This document shows, piece by piece, positions 7,873 through 16,958 of a stretch of 64,000 nucleotides of DNA (positions within the stretch are counted from its first letter, which is position 1; each line of letters starts with the position of its first letter). The stretch comes from Lachnospiraceae bacterium (GTDB lineage Bacteria > Bacillota > Clostridia > Lachnospirales > Lachnospiraceae), in NCBI GenBank assembly GCA_900766815.1, contig CAAFWV010000057.1, positions 13,580-77,579 of the forward strand. Reading direction: 5' to 3'. Under the pieces are notes generated by a model. The model was not told the origin of the DNA. It made no database searches and was given only the letters and a program-made list of their open reading frames with translations. Made by a program: the position numbers and the translations under genes.

Positions 7873-8756
7873 GATTCTACCTTAGTTCTTCCGGGCAGCT
7901 GTGCAATAATTACACCGGTGAATACAAGCGCACAGCCGAATACCTCAATTGCAGACATTTTTTCACCGAGAATCACAAGACCTGCAAGAGCTGAGAATAC
8001 CGATTCCAGACTCATAATCAGGCAGGCAATGGTCGGCTCAACATTCTTCTGAGCAATAATCTGAAGTGTATAGGCTATTCCGCAGCTCATAACTCCCGCA
8101 TAGAGAATAGGGAAGCTGCAGGCTGCAATATCACTCCAGGTGAAGCTCTCTGTAAGCAGAGCTCCTGTTGTGCAGATAAGAGCACTTACCGCAAACTGAA
8201 TCGAACTCATCATAACGCCGTTAGCCCTGGGCGCAAAATGATCCACAATATGTATATGCACCGACCAGAGAATTGCACAGATAAGCACGAGCAAATCGCC
8301 CTTATTAATTGTCATTGTCTCAGAGATACACATGAAATAGAAGCCCACAATGGCAATAATGGCAGCAAGCCAGGTCCTGCCTGTGATTTTCTTACCCAGT
8401 ACCACTGCAAGGAAGGGCACAATAATGATATAGAGCGAGGTTACGAAGCCGGCCTTACCGACTGTTGTATACAGTAAGCCGAACTGCTGGAATAAGGTCG
8501 CGGCAGCCATTGCACATCCGCAGCAGATACCGCCCTTAATTGTGTCATGAAGTGAGTACTGAGCACTTTTGCCCTCCTTCTTATCCATAGCCTTAACTAA
8601 GAAAATAACAGGGATAAGGATAATGGCACCCACCGTGAATCTGGATGCGTTGAAGGCACAGGGTCCCAGATAGTCCATGCCGACGCTCTGCGCCACAAAA
8701 GCCGTTCCCCAGATAAGAGCAACGATAAATAATTCTATTGTACTTATTATCTTCAT
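7869..8756 (-). CDS. EamA/DMT-superfamily transporter
   Basis: A 295-residue membrane protein with about ten hydrophobic segments in two EamA repeats. The first repeat begins IALIWGTAFVAQSVGMDYLGPCAFNASRF and the second begins near LLVLICAILWSVHIHIVDHF. Such proteins export amino acids, sugars or other metabolites, or import nucleotide sugars; the substrate cannot be told. It starts 3 bases after the RidA stop and overlaps the next small gene, so the block RidA - EamA - 77-residue protein - purN reads as one transcript. Confidence 0.88.
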   Translation of the reverse strand: MKIISTIELFIVALIWGTAFVAQSVGMDYLGPCAFNASRFTVGAIILIPVIFLVKAMDKKEGKSAQYSLHDTIKGGICCGCAMAAATLFQQFGLLYTTVGKAGFVTSLYIIIVPFLAVVLGKKITGRTWLAAIIAIVGFYFMCISETMTINKGDLLVLICAILWSVHIHIVDHFAPRANGVMMSSIQFAVSALICTTGALLTESFTWSDIAACSFPILYAGVMSCGIAYTLQIIAQKNVEPTIACLIMSLESVFSALAGLVILGEKMSAIEVFGCALVFTGVIIAQLPGRTKVES

Positions 8757-8759
8757 AAC

Positions 8760-9137
8760 TTAATAAAGGCTTGCTATAACCTCAACCTCACATAACACAT
8801 TCTTGGGAAGCTGCTTAACAGCAACACAGCTTCTGGCGGGCTTTCCCGGGAAATATTTCTCATACACACTGTTGAATGCCTGGAAATCATTCATATCCGC
8901 AAGGAAGCAGGTGGTCTTAACCACGTCCTCATAGCCCACGCCTGCCTCGATAAGGATGGCACCAATGTTCTTCATAACCTGTTCTGTCTGTTCTTCGATT
9001 GTGGTTGTCTCCACGTTGCCTGTTGCCGGATTAATCGGAATCTGACCTGAGGCAAAGAGCATCTTGTTGGCGATTACTGCCTGTGAATACGGTCCGATTG
9101 CAGCCGGAGCCTTGTCTGTTGATACCTTCTTAATCAT
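8760..9137 (-). CDS. ridA: RidA family enamine/imine deaminase
   Basis: 125 residues, the standard size. RidA hydrolyses reactive enamines/imines (for example 2-aminoacrylate from serine dehydratase) to ketoacids. Visible: IGPYSQAVIANKMLFASGQIP, the catalytic-arginine segment PARSCVAVKQLPKN, and CEVEVIA at the end. Ribosome binding site GAGGAGAAAAATT lies before the ATG. It follows carB by about 50 bases with a GC hairpin between. A branched-chain/isoleucine protective role is the usual interpretation. Confidence 0.9.
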   Translation of the reverse strand: MIKKVSTDKAPAAIGPYSQAVIANKMLFASGQIPINPATGNVETTTIEEQTEQVMKNIGAILIEAGVGYEDVVKTTCFLADMNDFQAFNSVYEKYFPGKPARSCVAVKQLPKNVLCEVEVIASLY

Positions 9138-9162
9138 AATTTTTCTCCTCTCTATCTGATAA

Positions 9163-9184
9163 CTGCCGGGACTGAGCCCGGCAG
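9163..9184 (-). terminator. GC-rich hairpin between carB and ridA, no U-tract
   Basis: CTGCCGGG and CCCGGCAG form a perfect 8-base stem with a 6-base loop, starting 5 bases after the carB stop. The following minus-strand sequence is TTATCAGATAG, not a U-run, so it may be an mRNA 3-prime stabiliser or partial terminator. Confidence 0.45.
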
Positions 9185-9189
9185 CATTA

Positions 9190-12100
9190 TTATTTTATCT
9201 CGGAATGATAAATCTGAAGTGCCTTGACACCCGCACTCGGATTGGTCTTCACGTAGTGAATTCCCTCTGCAGAAGCCTTGGCTGCCGCAACTGTTGTAAC
9301 ATATGGAACCTTGGCCTTGATTGCTGCCTTTCTTAAGTAGCTGTCATCAAGCTTACTGTCCTTGCCGACAGGCGAATTGATGATGATGTCAATCTCTCCG
9401 TTGGTAATCATATCATTGATATCAGGTCTGCCCTCTCCAAGCTTGTTGACCTTAACCGCTTCGATTCCCGCTTCCTTAAGGGTATTGTAGGTACCCTCTG
9501 TTGCAAGTATTCTGAAGCCGTCATTGCTGAAGGTACGGGCAACAGGGATAATCTCATCCTTATCCTTGCGGTTAACCGAAATAAGAACCGTACCCGACAG
9601 CGGAAGCTTGGACTGAATTGCTTCCTGAGCCTTATAGAAGGCCTCACCGAAGGATGCTGACAGACCCAGAACCTCACCGGTACTTCTCATCTCAGGGCCG
9701 AGGATTGGATCCACCTCAGGGAACATATTGAACGGGAAGGCTGCTTCCTTAACACCGAAGTTCGGAATAGTCTTCTCTTTAAGTGTCGGAACCGGGCTCT
9801 CGACTCCTGTGAGCTTAGAGGTAATAATCCTGGTTGCAAGAGGTACCATTCTGATATTACATACCTTGGATACGAGCGGTACTGTACGTGACGCTCTGGG
9901 ATTGGCTTCAAGCACGAATACCTTGCCGTTCTCAATTGCATACTGCATGTTCATGAGTCCCTCAACATGCATCTCCTCTGCAATTTTTCTTGTATATTCC
10001 TTAATTGTATTAAGATTATCCTCTGAGATATGTACAGAAGGAATAATGCAGGCAGAGTCACCTGAGTGTACACCCGCAAGCTCTATATGCTCCATAACCG
10101 CAGGAACGAAGGCATGCTTGCCGTCTGCAATCGCATCAGCCTCGCACTCGAGAGCATGATTCAGGAATCTGTCTATAAGAATAGGTCTGTCGGGAGTAAC
10201 GCCAACGGCTGCTGCCATGTACTCCTTCAGAGTCTCATCATCATATACGACCTCCATTCCGCGTCCGCCAAGAACGTATGAAGGACGAACCATAACGGGG
10301 TATCCGATTCTGCCGGCAATCTCAAGAGCCTCAGATACATCTACAGCCATACCCGACTCCGGCATCGGAATATCAAGCTTATCCATCATGGCACGGAACT
10401 GGTCCCTGTCCTCTGCAAGGTCAATTACTGCAGGACTTGTTCCGAGAATGGTAACACCGTTCTTCTCAAGCTCTGCGGCAAGATTCAGAGGTGTCTGACC
10501 TCCAAACTGTGCAATGACTCCAAGAGGCTTCTCCTTCTCATATATACTGAGTACATCCTCAAGAGTCAGAGGCTCAAAATAGAGTTTGTCAGAGGTATCA
10601 TAATCTGTAGATACCGTCTCAGGGTTACAGTTAACAATGATTGTCTCAAAGCCGAGTCTCTTAAGCTCCATTGCCGCATGGACACAGCAGTAATCAAACT
10701 CGATACCCTGTCCGATTCTGTTGGGGCCTCCACCCAGAATCATAATCTTTTTGTTATTGCTTGAAGGGCTCTCATCCTTCTCAATATTGTAGCTTGAATA
10801 GTAATAAGCGCTGTTCTCGGTTCCCGATACATGAACCCCTTCCCAGGCCTCCTTAAGTCCAATCTCAAGTCTTCTGTTTCTGATATCCTCTTCCTTAACA
10901 TCCAATATCTGACTTAAGTACTTATCAGAGAAGCCGTCCTTCTTAAGGCTTGTTAAGGTCTCATCGGAAGGAACACTGCCCCTGCTTGTTGCAATAACTG
11001 CTTCTTCCTCCTCCACAAGCTCCTTCATCTGCTCTACAAAGTAGCTCTTAACCTTGGTAATCTCCGTAATCTCTTCTACGGTTGCACCCTTTCTTAAGGC
11101 TTCATACATAAGGAAATGTCTCTCGCTTGATGGAGTTACAAGCCTAGCTAACAACTCTTCCTTACTAAGCGAATCAAAGTTCTTGGCATGACCGAGTCCG
11201 TATCTGCCGGTCTCAAGAGACCTTATTGCCTTCTGGAAGGCCTCCTTATAGGTCTTACCGATACTCATGACCTCACCAACGGCGCGCATCTGGGTACCAA
11301 GCTTATCCTCTACACCCTTGAACTTCTCGAAAGCCCAGCGTGCGAACTTAATAACAACATAATCTCCGTCCGGAACATACTTATCAAGTGAGCCGTACTT
11401 GCCACAGGGAATATCCTTAAGTGTAAGTCCTGTTGCAAGCATAGCCGATACAAGGGCAATAGGGAAGCCTGTCGCCTTACTTGCAAGCGCTGATGAACGT
11501 GATGTACGTGGATTAATCTCAATTACGATTATTCTTCCGTCCTTAGGATTTCTTGCAAACTGTACATTGGTTCCGCCGATTACCTGAACCTTGTCAACAA
11601 TGCTGTAGGCCTGGCGCTGCAATTCCTTCTGCACATCCTCGGGAATGGTAAGCATCGGCGCAGAACAGAACGAATCTCCGGTATGAACACCGATTGGATC
11701 GATATTCTCTATAAAGCAGACTGTTATCATATTGCCTTCACAGTCTCTTACAACCTCAAGCTCGAGCTCCTCCCAGCCCAGAACCGATTCCTCAACAAGA
11801 ACCTGTCCAACAAGAGAAGCCTGAAGACCTCTTGCACATACTGTCTTAAGCTCTTCTTTATTATATACAAGTCCGCCGCCGGCACCGCCCATGGTATAGG
11901 CAGGACGGAGAACAACGGGATATCCCAGTTCATCTGCAATCTCTAAGGCATGCTCTACAGAATAGGCAACGTCAGATCTTGCCATACCGATTCCGAGTTC
12001 ATCCATGGTATTCTTGAACTCTATTCTGTCCTCACCGCGCTCGATTGCATCAACCTGTACACCGATTACCTTAACACCGTACTTATCTAATACTCCGGCC

Positions 12101-12411
12101 TTATTTAACTCTGAACAGAGGTTAAGTCCTGACTGTCCTCCAAGATTGGGAAGCAGCGCATCCGGTCTCTCCTTGGCAATTATCTGCTCCAGACGTTCTA
12201 CATTGAGCGGCTCAATATACGTTACATCTGCAGTCTCGGGATCGGTCATGATAGTCGCCGGATTGGAGTTGACCAATACAATTTCATAGCCAAGCTTACG
12301 CAATGCCTTGCATGCCTGAGTTCCCGAATAGTCAAACTCACATGCCTGTCCGATAATAATCGGTCCCGATCCAATAATTAATACTTTGTGGATGTCTGTT
12401 CTTTTAGCCAT
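9190..12411 (-). CDS. carB: Carbamoyl-phosphate synthase large subunit
   Basis: About 1073 residues. CarB makes carbamoyl phosphate from bicarbonate, ATP and ammonia supplied by CarA, for arginine and pyrimidines. Two ATP-grasp halves are visible: first half from KVLIIGSGPIIIGQACEFDY with RPAYTMGGAGGG, second half from KIMILGGGPNRIGQGIEFDY with RPSYVLGGRGMEV. An MGS-like regulatory domain ends the protein (TVLISVNRKDKDEI onward). The ATG at 12411 is chosen (GGAGG 7 bases upstream) over an in-frame ATG at 12459 that lies inside the preceding terminator. carA is not adjacent. Confidence 0.97.
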   Translation of the reverse strand: MAKRTDIHKVLIIGSGPIIIGQACEFDYSGTQACKALRKLGYEIVLVNSNPATIMTDPETADVTYIEPLNVERLEQIIAKERPDALLPNLGGQSGLNLCSELNKAGVLDKYGVKVIGVQVDAIERGEDRIEFKNTMDELGIGMARSDVAYSVEHALEIADELGYPVVLRPAYTMGGAGGGLVYNKEELKTVCARGLQASLVGQVLVEESVLGWEELELEVVRDCEGNMITVCFIENIDPIGVHTGDSFCSAPMLTIPEDVQKELQRQAYSIVDKVQVIGGTNVQFARNPKDGRIIVIEINPRTSRSSALASKATGFPIALVSAMLATGLTLKDIPCGKYGSLDKYVPDGDYVVIKFARWAFEKFKGVEDKLGTQMRAVGEVMSIGKTYKEAFQKAIRSLETGRYGLGHAKNFDSLSKEELLARLVTPSSERHFLMYEALRKGATVEEITEITKVKSYFVEQMKELVEEEEAVIATSRGSVPSDETLTSLKKDGFSDKYLSQILDVKEEDIRNRRLEIGLKEAWEGVHVSGTENSAYYYSSYNIEKDESPSSNNKKIMILGGGPNRIGQGIEFDYCCVHAAMELKRLGFETIIVNCNPETVSTDYDTSDKLYFEPLTLEDVLSIYEKEKPLGVIAQFGGQTPLNLAAELEKNGVTILGTSPAVIDLAEDRDQFRAMMDKLDIPMPESGMAVDVSEALEIAGRIGYPVMVRPSYVLGGRGMEVVYDDETLKEYMAAAVGVTPDRPILIDRFLNHALECEADAIADGKHAFVPAVMEHIELAGVHSGDSACIIPSVHISEDNLNTIKEYTRKIAEEMHVEGLMNMQYAIENGKVFVLEANPRASRTVPLVSKVCNIRMVPLATRIITSKLTGVESPVPTLKEKTIPNFGVKEAAFPFNMFPEVDPILGPEMRSTGEVLGLSASFGEAFYKAQEAIQSKLPLSGTVLISVNRKDKDEIIPVARTFSNDGFRILATEGTYNTLKEAGIEAVKVNKLGEGRPDINDMITNGEIDIIINSPVGKDSKLDDSYLRKAAIKAKVPYVTTVAAAKASAEGIHYVKTNPSAGVKALQIYHSEIK

Positions 12412-12442
12412 CTTAGCCTCCTTATACTGTTCCTTCTGCTCT

Positions 12443-12473
12443 AAAAATAAGGAGAACATAGAATGTTCTCCTT
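12443..12473 (-). terminator. Rho-independent terminator after the TPR gene
   Basis: Perfect 10-base stem AAGGAGAACA / TGTTCTCCTT with a 5-base loop, followed on the minus strand by ATTTTTAG. It ends the valS-to-TPR operon, only about 32 bases before the carB start. Confidence 0.85.
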
Positions 12474-12483
12474 AGAACTTTAA

Positions 12484-13890
12484 TTATTCATTATTCAGCT
12501 CATTGATAAACTGCTGCGAACGTGTAGCCATCTCCGTGTCAGGGAATGACTCAATAACCTTCTGGTATGTATCAATGGCTCTGATAACATCGCCGGACTT
12601 ACGATATGCATTTCCAAGGTTGAACAGGGCATCCCCGTTGCTGCTGTCATACGAATATGCCTTGGTCAGGTTGGCAATGGCCTCCTCGTAGGTCTCGTTC
12701 TGATATGCCCTCATGCCTGTATCATAATAAGACTGTCCCACGTCTGAGCCAATCTTACCCATAAGGTCTGTATATACCTGTGTGAAGCTCTCTGACGCCA
12801 TATCAAGCGTAGCCTCATCAATCTTGTCCAGACTGTCGGCAATCTCTGTCTTGCTCTCCGGATTGTCAAGATACAGCTCTACAGCCTGAAGCAGGTTGTC
12901 CATGGCTGTCATGGTTCCGTCTTCACCTATGTATATATCAAGCTCGCTCTTAAGCTTATCATTCTGATTATTGGCAGTCCTAAGTTCCTGCTCAAGCTCG
13001 GATATCCTGGCTGTGCGCGCATCCAACTGCTCATTGACGCTCTTTAGGTTCTCATCCATTCCTTCCTTGGCCTCTGTGATTCTGGCAGGAAGAATAAGGA
13101 GATATGACACTGCCACACCGATAACAATACCCGCAATTACATTTAATATAGTAACCCAGGCTCTGCTCTCATGATGACTTATGGGAGTATAGGATTCAAT
13201 ATCCTTCTCCTTCTTAAATACGGAATTATCTAAGATTCCCTTCTTAGTCTTGGTGTCGGTAGCCTCTTCGTCAATATTGAGTACTGCCTCAGCCTCCTTA
13301 AGATAACGAAGGGTGGTTGTATTATTAACATCAACCTTCTGACACTTAAGCAGCTCCTTCTTGGCATCCTCCCACTGCTCCTGACACAGATACAGCAGGG
13401 CAAGCAGCTGGTGAGCCTGTACATATTTGGGATTAAGGCTTACCACCTTCTTAAGCTGAATTACGGCAAGGTCTATGGTTCCCTGATAACAGTAGCTTAA
13501 TGCCTGGTTATACTTCTTCACAGCCTGGCTATAGGTATCCAGTTCACTCGGATTATCCTGCAGCATACTGATATAGTCGTCCGCAATATTCTTATTAGGC
13601 TTAAGATTCTTGGAGATTACCCACTCATTGAGAGCTGATACATATTCTCCCATCTCAAAATATACAAGGCCAAGCAGGTTCCTTGCATCAACATTATTCT
13701 TATCTAATTTAAGACATCTCCTAAGGGAGGTCACTGCTCCCGAAAGATCCCTTACATGAGCCTTCTCCAAACCATCATTGAACAGCATATTGGCAAGGCC
13801 TACTATTTTCTTATATCTGGTAACATCAGCCCCACAAGCGGTACAGAATTTATTCTGGGTCAATGTCGCCCCACAATTATAACAGATCAC
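12484..13890 (-). CDS. Zinc-ribbon, TPR and transmembrane protein
   Basis: 468 residues. The N-terminus has a zinc ribbon (Cys3, Cys6, Cys16, Cys19 in MICYNCGATLTQNKFCTACG). Next come TPR-like repeats to about residue 210, one transmembrane helix (about 245-270, VTILNVIAGIVIGVAVSYLL), a predicted coiled coil (NEQLDARTARISELEQELR) and C-terminal TPRs (AYQNETYEEAIANLTKAY and following). It looks like a single-pass scaffold with TPRs on both sides of the membrane, C-terminus outside. Function unknown. It is the last gene of the valS operon, 14 bases after a 55-residue protein, and ends at a strong terminator. Confidence 0.8.
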   Translation of the reverse strand: MICYNCGATLTQNKFCTACGADVTRYKKIVGLANMLFNDGLEKAHVRDLSGAVTSLRRCLKLDKNNVDARNLLGLVYFEMGEYVSALNEWVISKNLKPNKNIADDYISMLQDNPSELDTYSQAVKKYNQALSYCYQGTIDLAVIQLKKVVSLNPKYVQAHQLLALLYLCQEQWEDAKKELLKCQKVDVNNTTTLRYLKEAEAVLNIDEEATDTKTKKGILDNSVFKKEKDIESYTPISHHESRAWVTILNVIAGIVIGVAVSYLLILPARITEAKEGMDENLKSVNEQLDARTARISELEQELRTANNQNDKLKSELDIYIGEDGTMTAMDNLLQAVELYLDNPESKTEIADSLDKIDEATLDMASESFTQVYTDLMGKIGSDVGQSYYDTGMRAYQNETYEEAIANLTKAYSYDSSNGDALFNLGNAYRKSGDVIRAIDTYQKVIESFPDTEMATRSQQFINELNNE

Positions 13891-13904
13891 TCTGATTCTC
13901 CCAC

Positions 13905-14072
13905 TTATTGCTTTCTTCTGCTACTTCCGTTACTCTCTTCTTTATCTTCCTTCACAAGCGACACCAGAAGGTCTGCCATATCTGTAAGATCCTGGTTATA
14001 TATGGCATCCTCTGCCTCCTCTATCTCAAGTGACGGATGGAACTTCTTAAGCTCCTCTTCAAAATCTATCAT
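13905..14072 (-). CDS. Small acidic protein of unknown function (55 aa)
   Basis: Translated by hand from ATG 14072: 55 residues beginning MIDFEEELKKFHPSLEIEEA and ending KEESNGSSRRKQ. It is acidic and helical in the first 40 residues, with a basic tail. GGGAG sits 7 bases before the ATG, a good ribosome binding site. It fits tightly between folC (31-base gap) and the TPR gene (14-base gap), supporting a real gene. No family recognised; it may act with the TPR protein. Confidence 0.7.
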   Translation of the reverse strand: MIDFEEELKKFHPSLEIEEAEDAIYNQDLTDMADLLVSLVKEDKEESNGSSRRKQ

Positions 14073-14103
14073 AATAATTCTCCCAAATTAATACCGGCAA
14101 GCC

Positions 14104-15432
14104 TCAATTTCTGCTCTTAAGCTTCCCCTTAAGCTCACCTACAAGATACAACGACCCACAGACATACAGTCTGTCATCCTTACCCAGCTCTCCCCCAAGC
14201 TTCTCATAAGCATCCCGGGCATCATTGTACACAGAAGCCCCGCCCGCAATAAGCGACAGACTCTTAAGTTCATCCATACCCAGAGCGCGGCTCGAATCTA
14301 TTGGTGCAAGTCCTATACTGTCGAACAGTCCCGACTCCGCAATAAGCTTAAGCTCCACATCCGCCTGCTTATCCGCAACTGCCGAGAACAGCAGCCTGCG
14401 CTTCCCCTTAACAGCATCCATCTTCACACTGTCAAGAAAAGCCATAACACCATCTACATTATGTGCTCCGTCAAATACCACATTCTCCTCGATAAACTCC
14501 ATTCTGCCCGGCCAGGTCATACCCTCTAGGGCCTTGGCTATTATGGAACAATCGCGTGGTACTGACTTATTCATGATTGCGAAGGCTTCGATTGCCAGAG
14601 CGGCATTCAAAACCTGATAGGTTGCTATGGTATTCAGGTGCAACCTAACATTCTTATAATAAACAGAATTATATGAAAAATCAATCCCTTCATTGCTACA
14701 TAAAAGGTTCTCTATGTTATGTCTACCAACCTTGAAAACAGGGGCTTTCAGCTCTTCTGCAACCGTCTCAAGAACCCGGTCTGTCTCCCCGTTTCCTGAC
14801 ATATATACAAGCGGAATATTCTCTCTAATGATTCCCGCCTTCTCGCCGGCAATCTTCTCCTTAGTGTCACCCAGATATTCCATATGGTCCAGTCCGATTT
14901 CGGTAATGACGGCAATCGACTTATTTCTCACAACGTTAGTTGCATCCAGTCTGCCCCCGAGTCCTGTCTCAAGAACTAAAACGGGCGCTTTTGCCCGGCA
15001 AAAATAGTCCATGGCGATGAAGAAATACCAGGCAAAATAGGTTGCGCGGTAATTAATGCCCTCCCGCTCTTCGTTAAACGAATTAATCCTGCAGGCGATG
15101 TTCTTAAAGGAGCGCACGAACTCTTCCCGTGATATCATCTTAGAATCCAGCCTTATTCTTTCACGGACGTCAACCAGATGAGGTGATGTAAAAAGCGCAC
15201 AGGACTCACCTAATTCCCTGTATATGGAGTTAAGGTATGCGCAGGTGCTGCCCTTGCCGTTTGTGCCTGCAATATGGTAGATGACAGGGTGCCAGTCCTC
15301 CTCAAGATTAAGATAATCATAGAAGGACTGCATCTTCACAAAGTCGTCCTTATCGGCAAAACGCGGTATCGACGAAATGTACGATACCGCATCTTCAAAA
15401 GTATTTATTTTAATTGCGCTGATGTAATCCAA
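14104..15432 (-). CDS. folC: Folylpolyglutamate synthase / dihydrofolate synthase
   Basis: A 442-residue Mur-ligase-family enzyme that adds glutamate to folates, or to dihydropteroate. ATP-binding GTNGKGST is near residue 58, followed by FTSPHLVDVRERIRL, the conserved VLETGLGGRLDATNVV, and ITEIGLDHMEYLGDT. The C-terminal domain has VVFDGAHNVDGV. The start codon directly abuts the stop of the upstream DUF342 gene (15432/15433). The order valS-then-folC is common in Firmicutes; here DUF342 is inserted between them. Confidence 0.95.
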   Translation of the reverse strand: MDYISAIKINTFEDAVSYISSIPRFADKDDFVKMQSFYDYLNLEEDWHPVIYHIAGTNGKGSTCAYLNSIYRELGESCALFTSPHLVDVRERIRLDSKMISREEFVRSFKNIACRINSFNEEREGINYRATYFAWYFFIAMDYFCRAKAPVLVLETGLGGRLDATNVVRNKSIAVITEIGLDHMEYLGDTKEKIAGEKAGIIRENIPLVYMSGNGETDRVLETVAEELKAPVFKVGRHNIENLLCSNEGIDFSYNSVYYKNVRLHLNTIATYQVLNAALAIEAFAIMNKSVPRDCSIIAKALEGMTWPGRMEFIEENVVFDGAHNVDGVMAFLDSVKMDAVKGKRRLLFSAVADKQADVELKLIAESGLFDSIGLAPIDSSRALGMDELKSLSLIAGGASVYNDARDAYEKLGGELGKDDRLYVCGSLYLVGELKGKLKSRN

Positions 15433-16926
15433 CTAAAGTGCCCTTCTCTCTATCTGGTCATTCCTGCAGATATACTTTGTTCTGTATTCTTCTCTGTTGA
15501 TTATTGCAACCGCGATGCCGATTGTCAGCATCGTATTGGGATAACAGGTGTCGTAAATCTTGATATTCGCGCGTGAGCTCTGAGCCATTCTGGTTGCAAG
15601 CTCATTCTTCCTACCGGTGATTTCCTCAAGCTCTGCGTAAACGGCAGTCTTCTTCTCGTTTATCTTAAGGATCTTCTCCTTCTGAGCCTTGTTTACACCG
15701 TCCTTCTTGCCCTTAACCAAGAGCTCGCTCATCTCTTCCACGAGGTCTCTGATCTTGTCCTTAGCCTTCTTCTCATCATGAAGGAGACTGCTGTATTTCT
15801 CATATTCACTGATTTCGAAGCCTGCATGGATTACGCTCCTGCTCTCAGTGAGGTTACCTGCATTCTTGATTTCAACGCCCTTAAGGCCGTGCACCTCGCC
15901 TCCGATCACACTGCCCTTCCTGCCCTCTGCATATACCATGCCTGAGGCCTTAACCTTGGAATCCAGGAAATAGTTGGCACGGACATCGCCTTTGGCCTTA
16001 ATGGTTGCGAATTCTATGAATTCGGCGAATACAGAACCGTTGCTTGATACCTTACCTTCGCCTCCACCCTGAATGCCACGTTCAAGGATGACATCTCCGC
16101 CTGCATATATAGCTGCACTTCCGACAGTGCCCGAAATGGTTACCTTACCGCCGGCTCTAATCGTGACACCGCTGTCAACATTGCCATGAATCTCTACATC
16201 TCCGAAGAAGTCTACATTGCCGAAGCCATAGGTTACATCTTCATTTATCTCAAATACCGACAATATCTCAATATTGTTACCGGACAGAGATATCCTGCCT
16301 GCCATCTTGGCATAGTATTCATCGCCTCTGCGTTCCACATGCTGGCCTCTAAGCGGCATTAAATCCCTGCAATATCTGGGCAGAAGCTCCTTGCCACAGA
16401 CATCATTACCCTTGCTGCCCTGGACTGCGGGATGATATCTTGCAATCAGTTCACCGACATTAACACTGGCAACCCTGTTCATGGAAGAGTAATCTACCGA
16501 ACCGTCCTCCAGAATCTCAGGGGTCTTCTTTGATTCCATGTCTATCATGAATTCGAAGTAGCCTTCTCTTCCGGCTGTAACCTCCTTGCCTTCGGCTACG
16601 AGCACGTCTTCGTCATATACCTCGCCGCCTATCATCTCCATAAGTGCAGTTGTGCTGACACCCGTAACTACCCTGTTGTTGCGCAGAGCAGCCTTAACCT
16701 CAGGCACAGTATACCTGCTGCCGTCACTAATCGGATTCAGTCTGACATAGGCTTTCATTCCATCTTCGGAGATTGTAACAAATACTCTCTTACCTAGGAC
16801 GCCTTCTTCCTCGTCATCATCAGTATCCGCACCGGCTCCCCTGGTATCCTCTATGCCGGCTTCCTTCTTAAGTTGGGCTCTGAGTTCAGCTAATTCCTCA
16901 GCTGAAAGCTTCTTGTTCTCACCCAT
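15433..16926 (-). CDS. FapA/DUF342 family polymer-forming-like protein
   Basis: 497 residues. The N-terminal third contains FVTISEDGMKAYVRLNP, typical of the FapA N-terminal domain. The middle is a right-handed beta-helix with repeats such as VEIHGNVDSGVTIRAGGKV and SAAIYAGGDVILERGIQGGG. The C-terminus is a charged helical segment (about 395-450). Family members in Bacillus and Vibrio have been linked to cell-surface or chemosensory processes, but the biochemical role is not established. It lies between valS and folC with no gap to folC, so it is certainly co-transcribed. Confidence 0.85.
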   Translation of the reverse strand: MGENKKLSAEELAELRAQLKKEAGIEDTRGAGADTDDDEEEGVLGKRVFVTISEDGMKAYVRLNPISDGSRYTVPEVKAALRNNRVVTGVSTTALMEMIGGEVYDEDVLVAEGKEVTAGREGYFEFMIDMESKKTPEILEDGSVDYSSMNRVASVNVGELIARYHPAVQGSKGNDVCGKELLPRYCRDLMPLRGQHVERRGDEYYAKMAGRISLSGNNIEILSVFEINEDVTYGFGNVDFFGDVEIHGNVDSGVTIRAGGKVTISGTVGSAAIYAGGDVILERGIQGGGEGKVSSNGSVFAEFIEFATIKAKGDVRANYFLDSKVKASGMVYAEGRKGSVIGGEVHGLKGVEIKNAGNLTESRSVIHAGFEISEYEKYSSLLHDEKKAKDKIRDLVEEMSELLVKGKKDGVNKAQKEKILKINEKKTAVYAELEEITGRKNELATRMAQSSRANIKIYDTCYPNTMLTIGIAVAIINREEYRTKYICRNDQIERRAL

Positions 16927-16958
16927 GTATTCACCGTTTTCCCCTCATGTAGCGGTAA

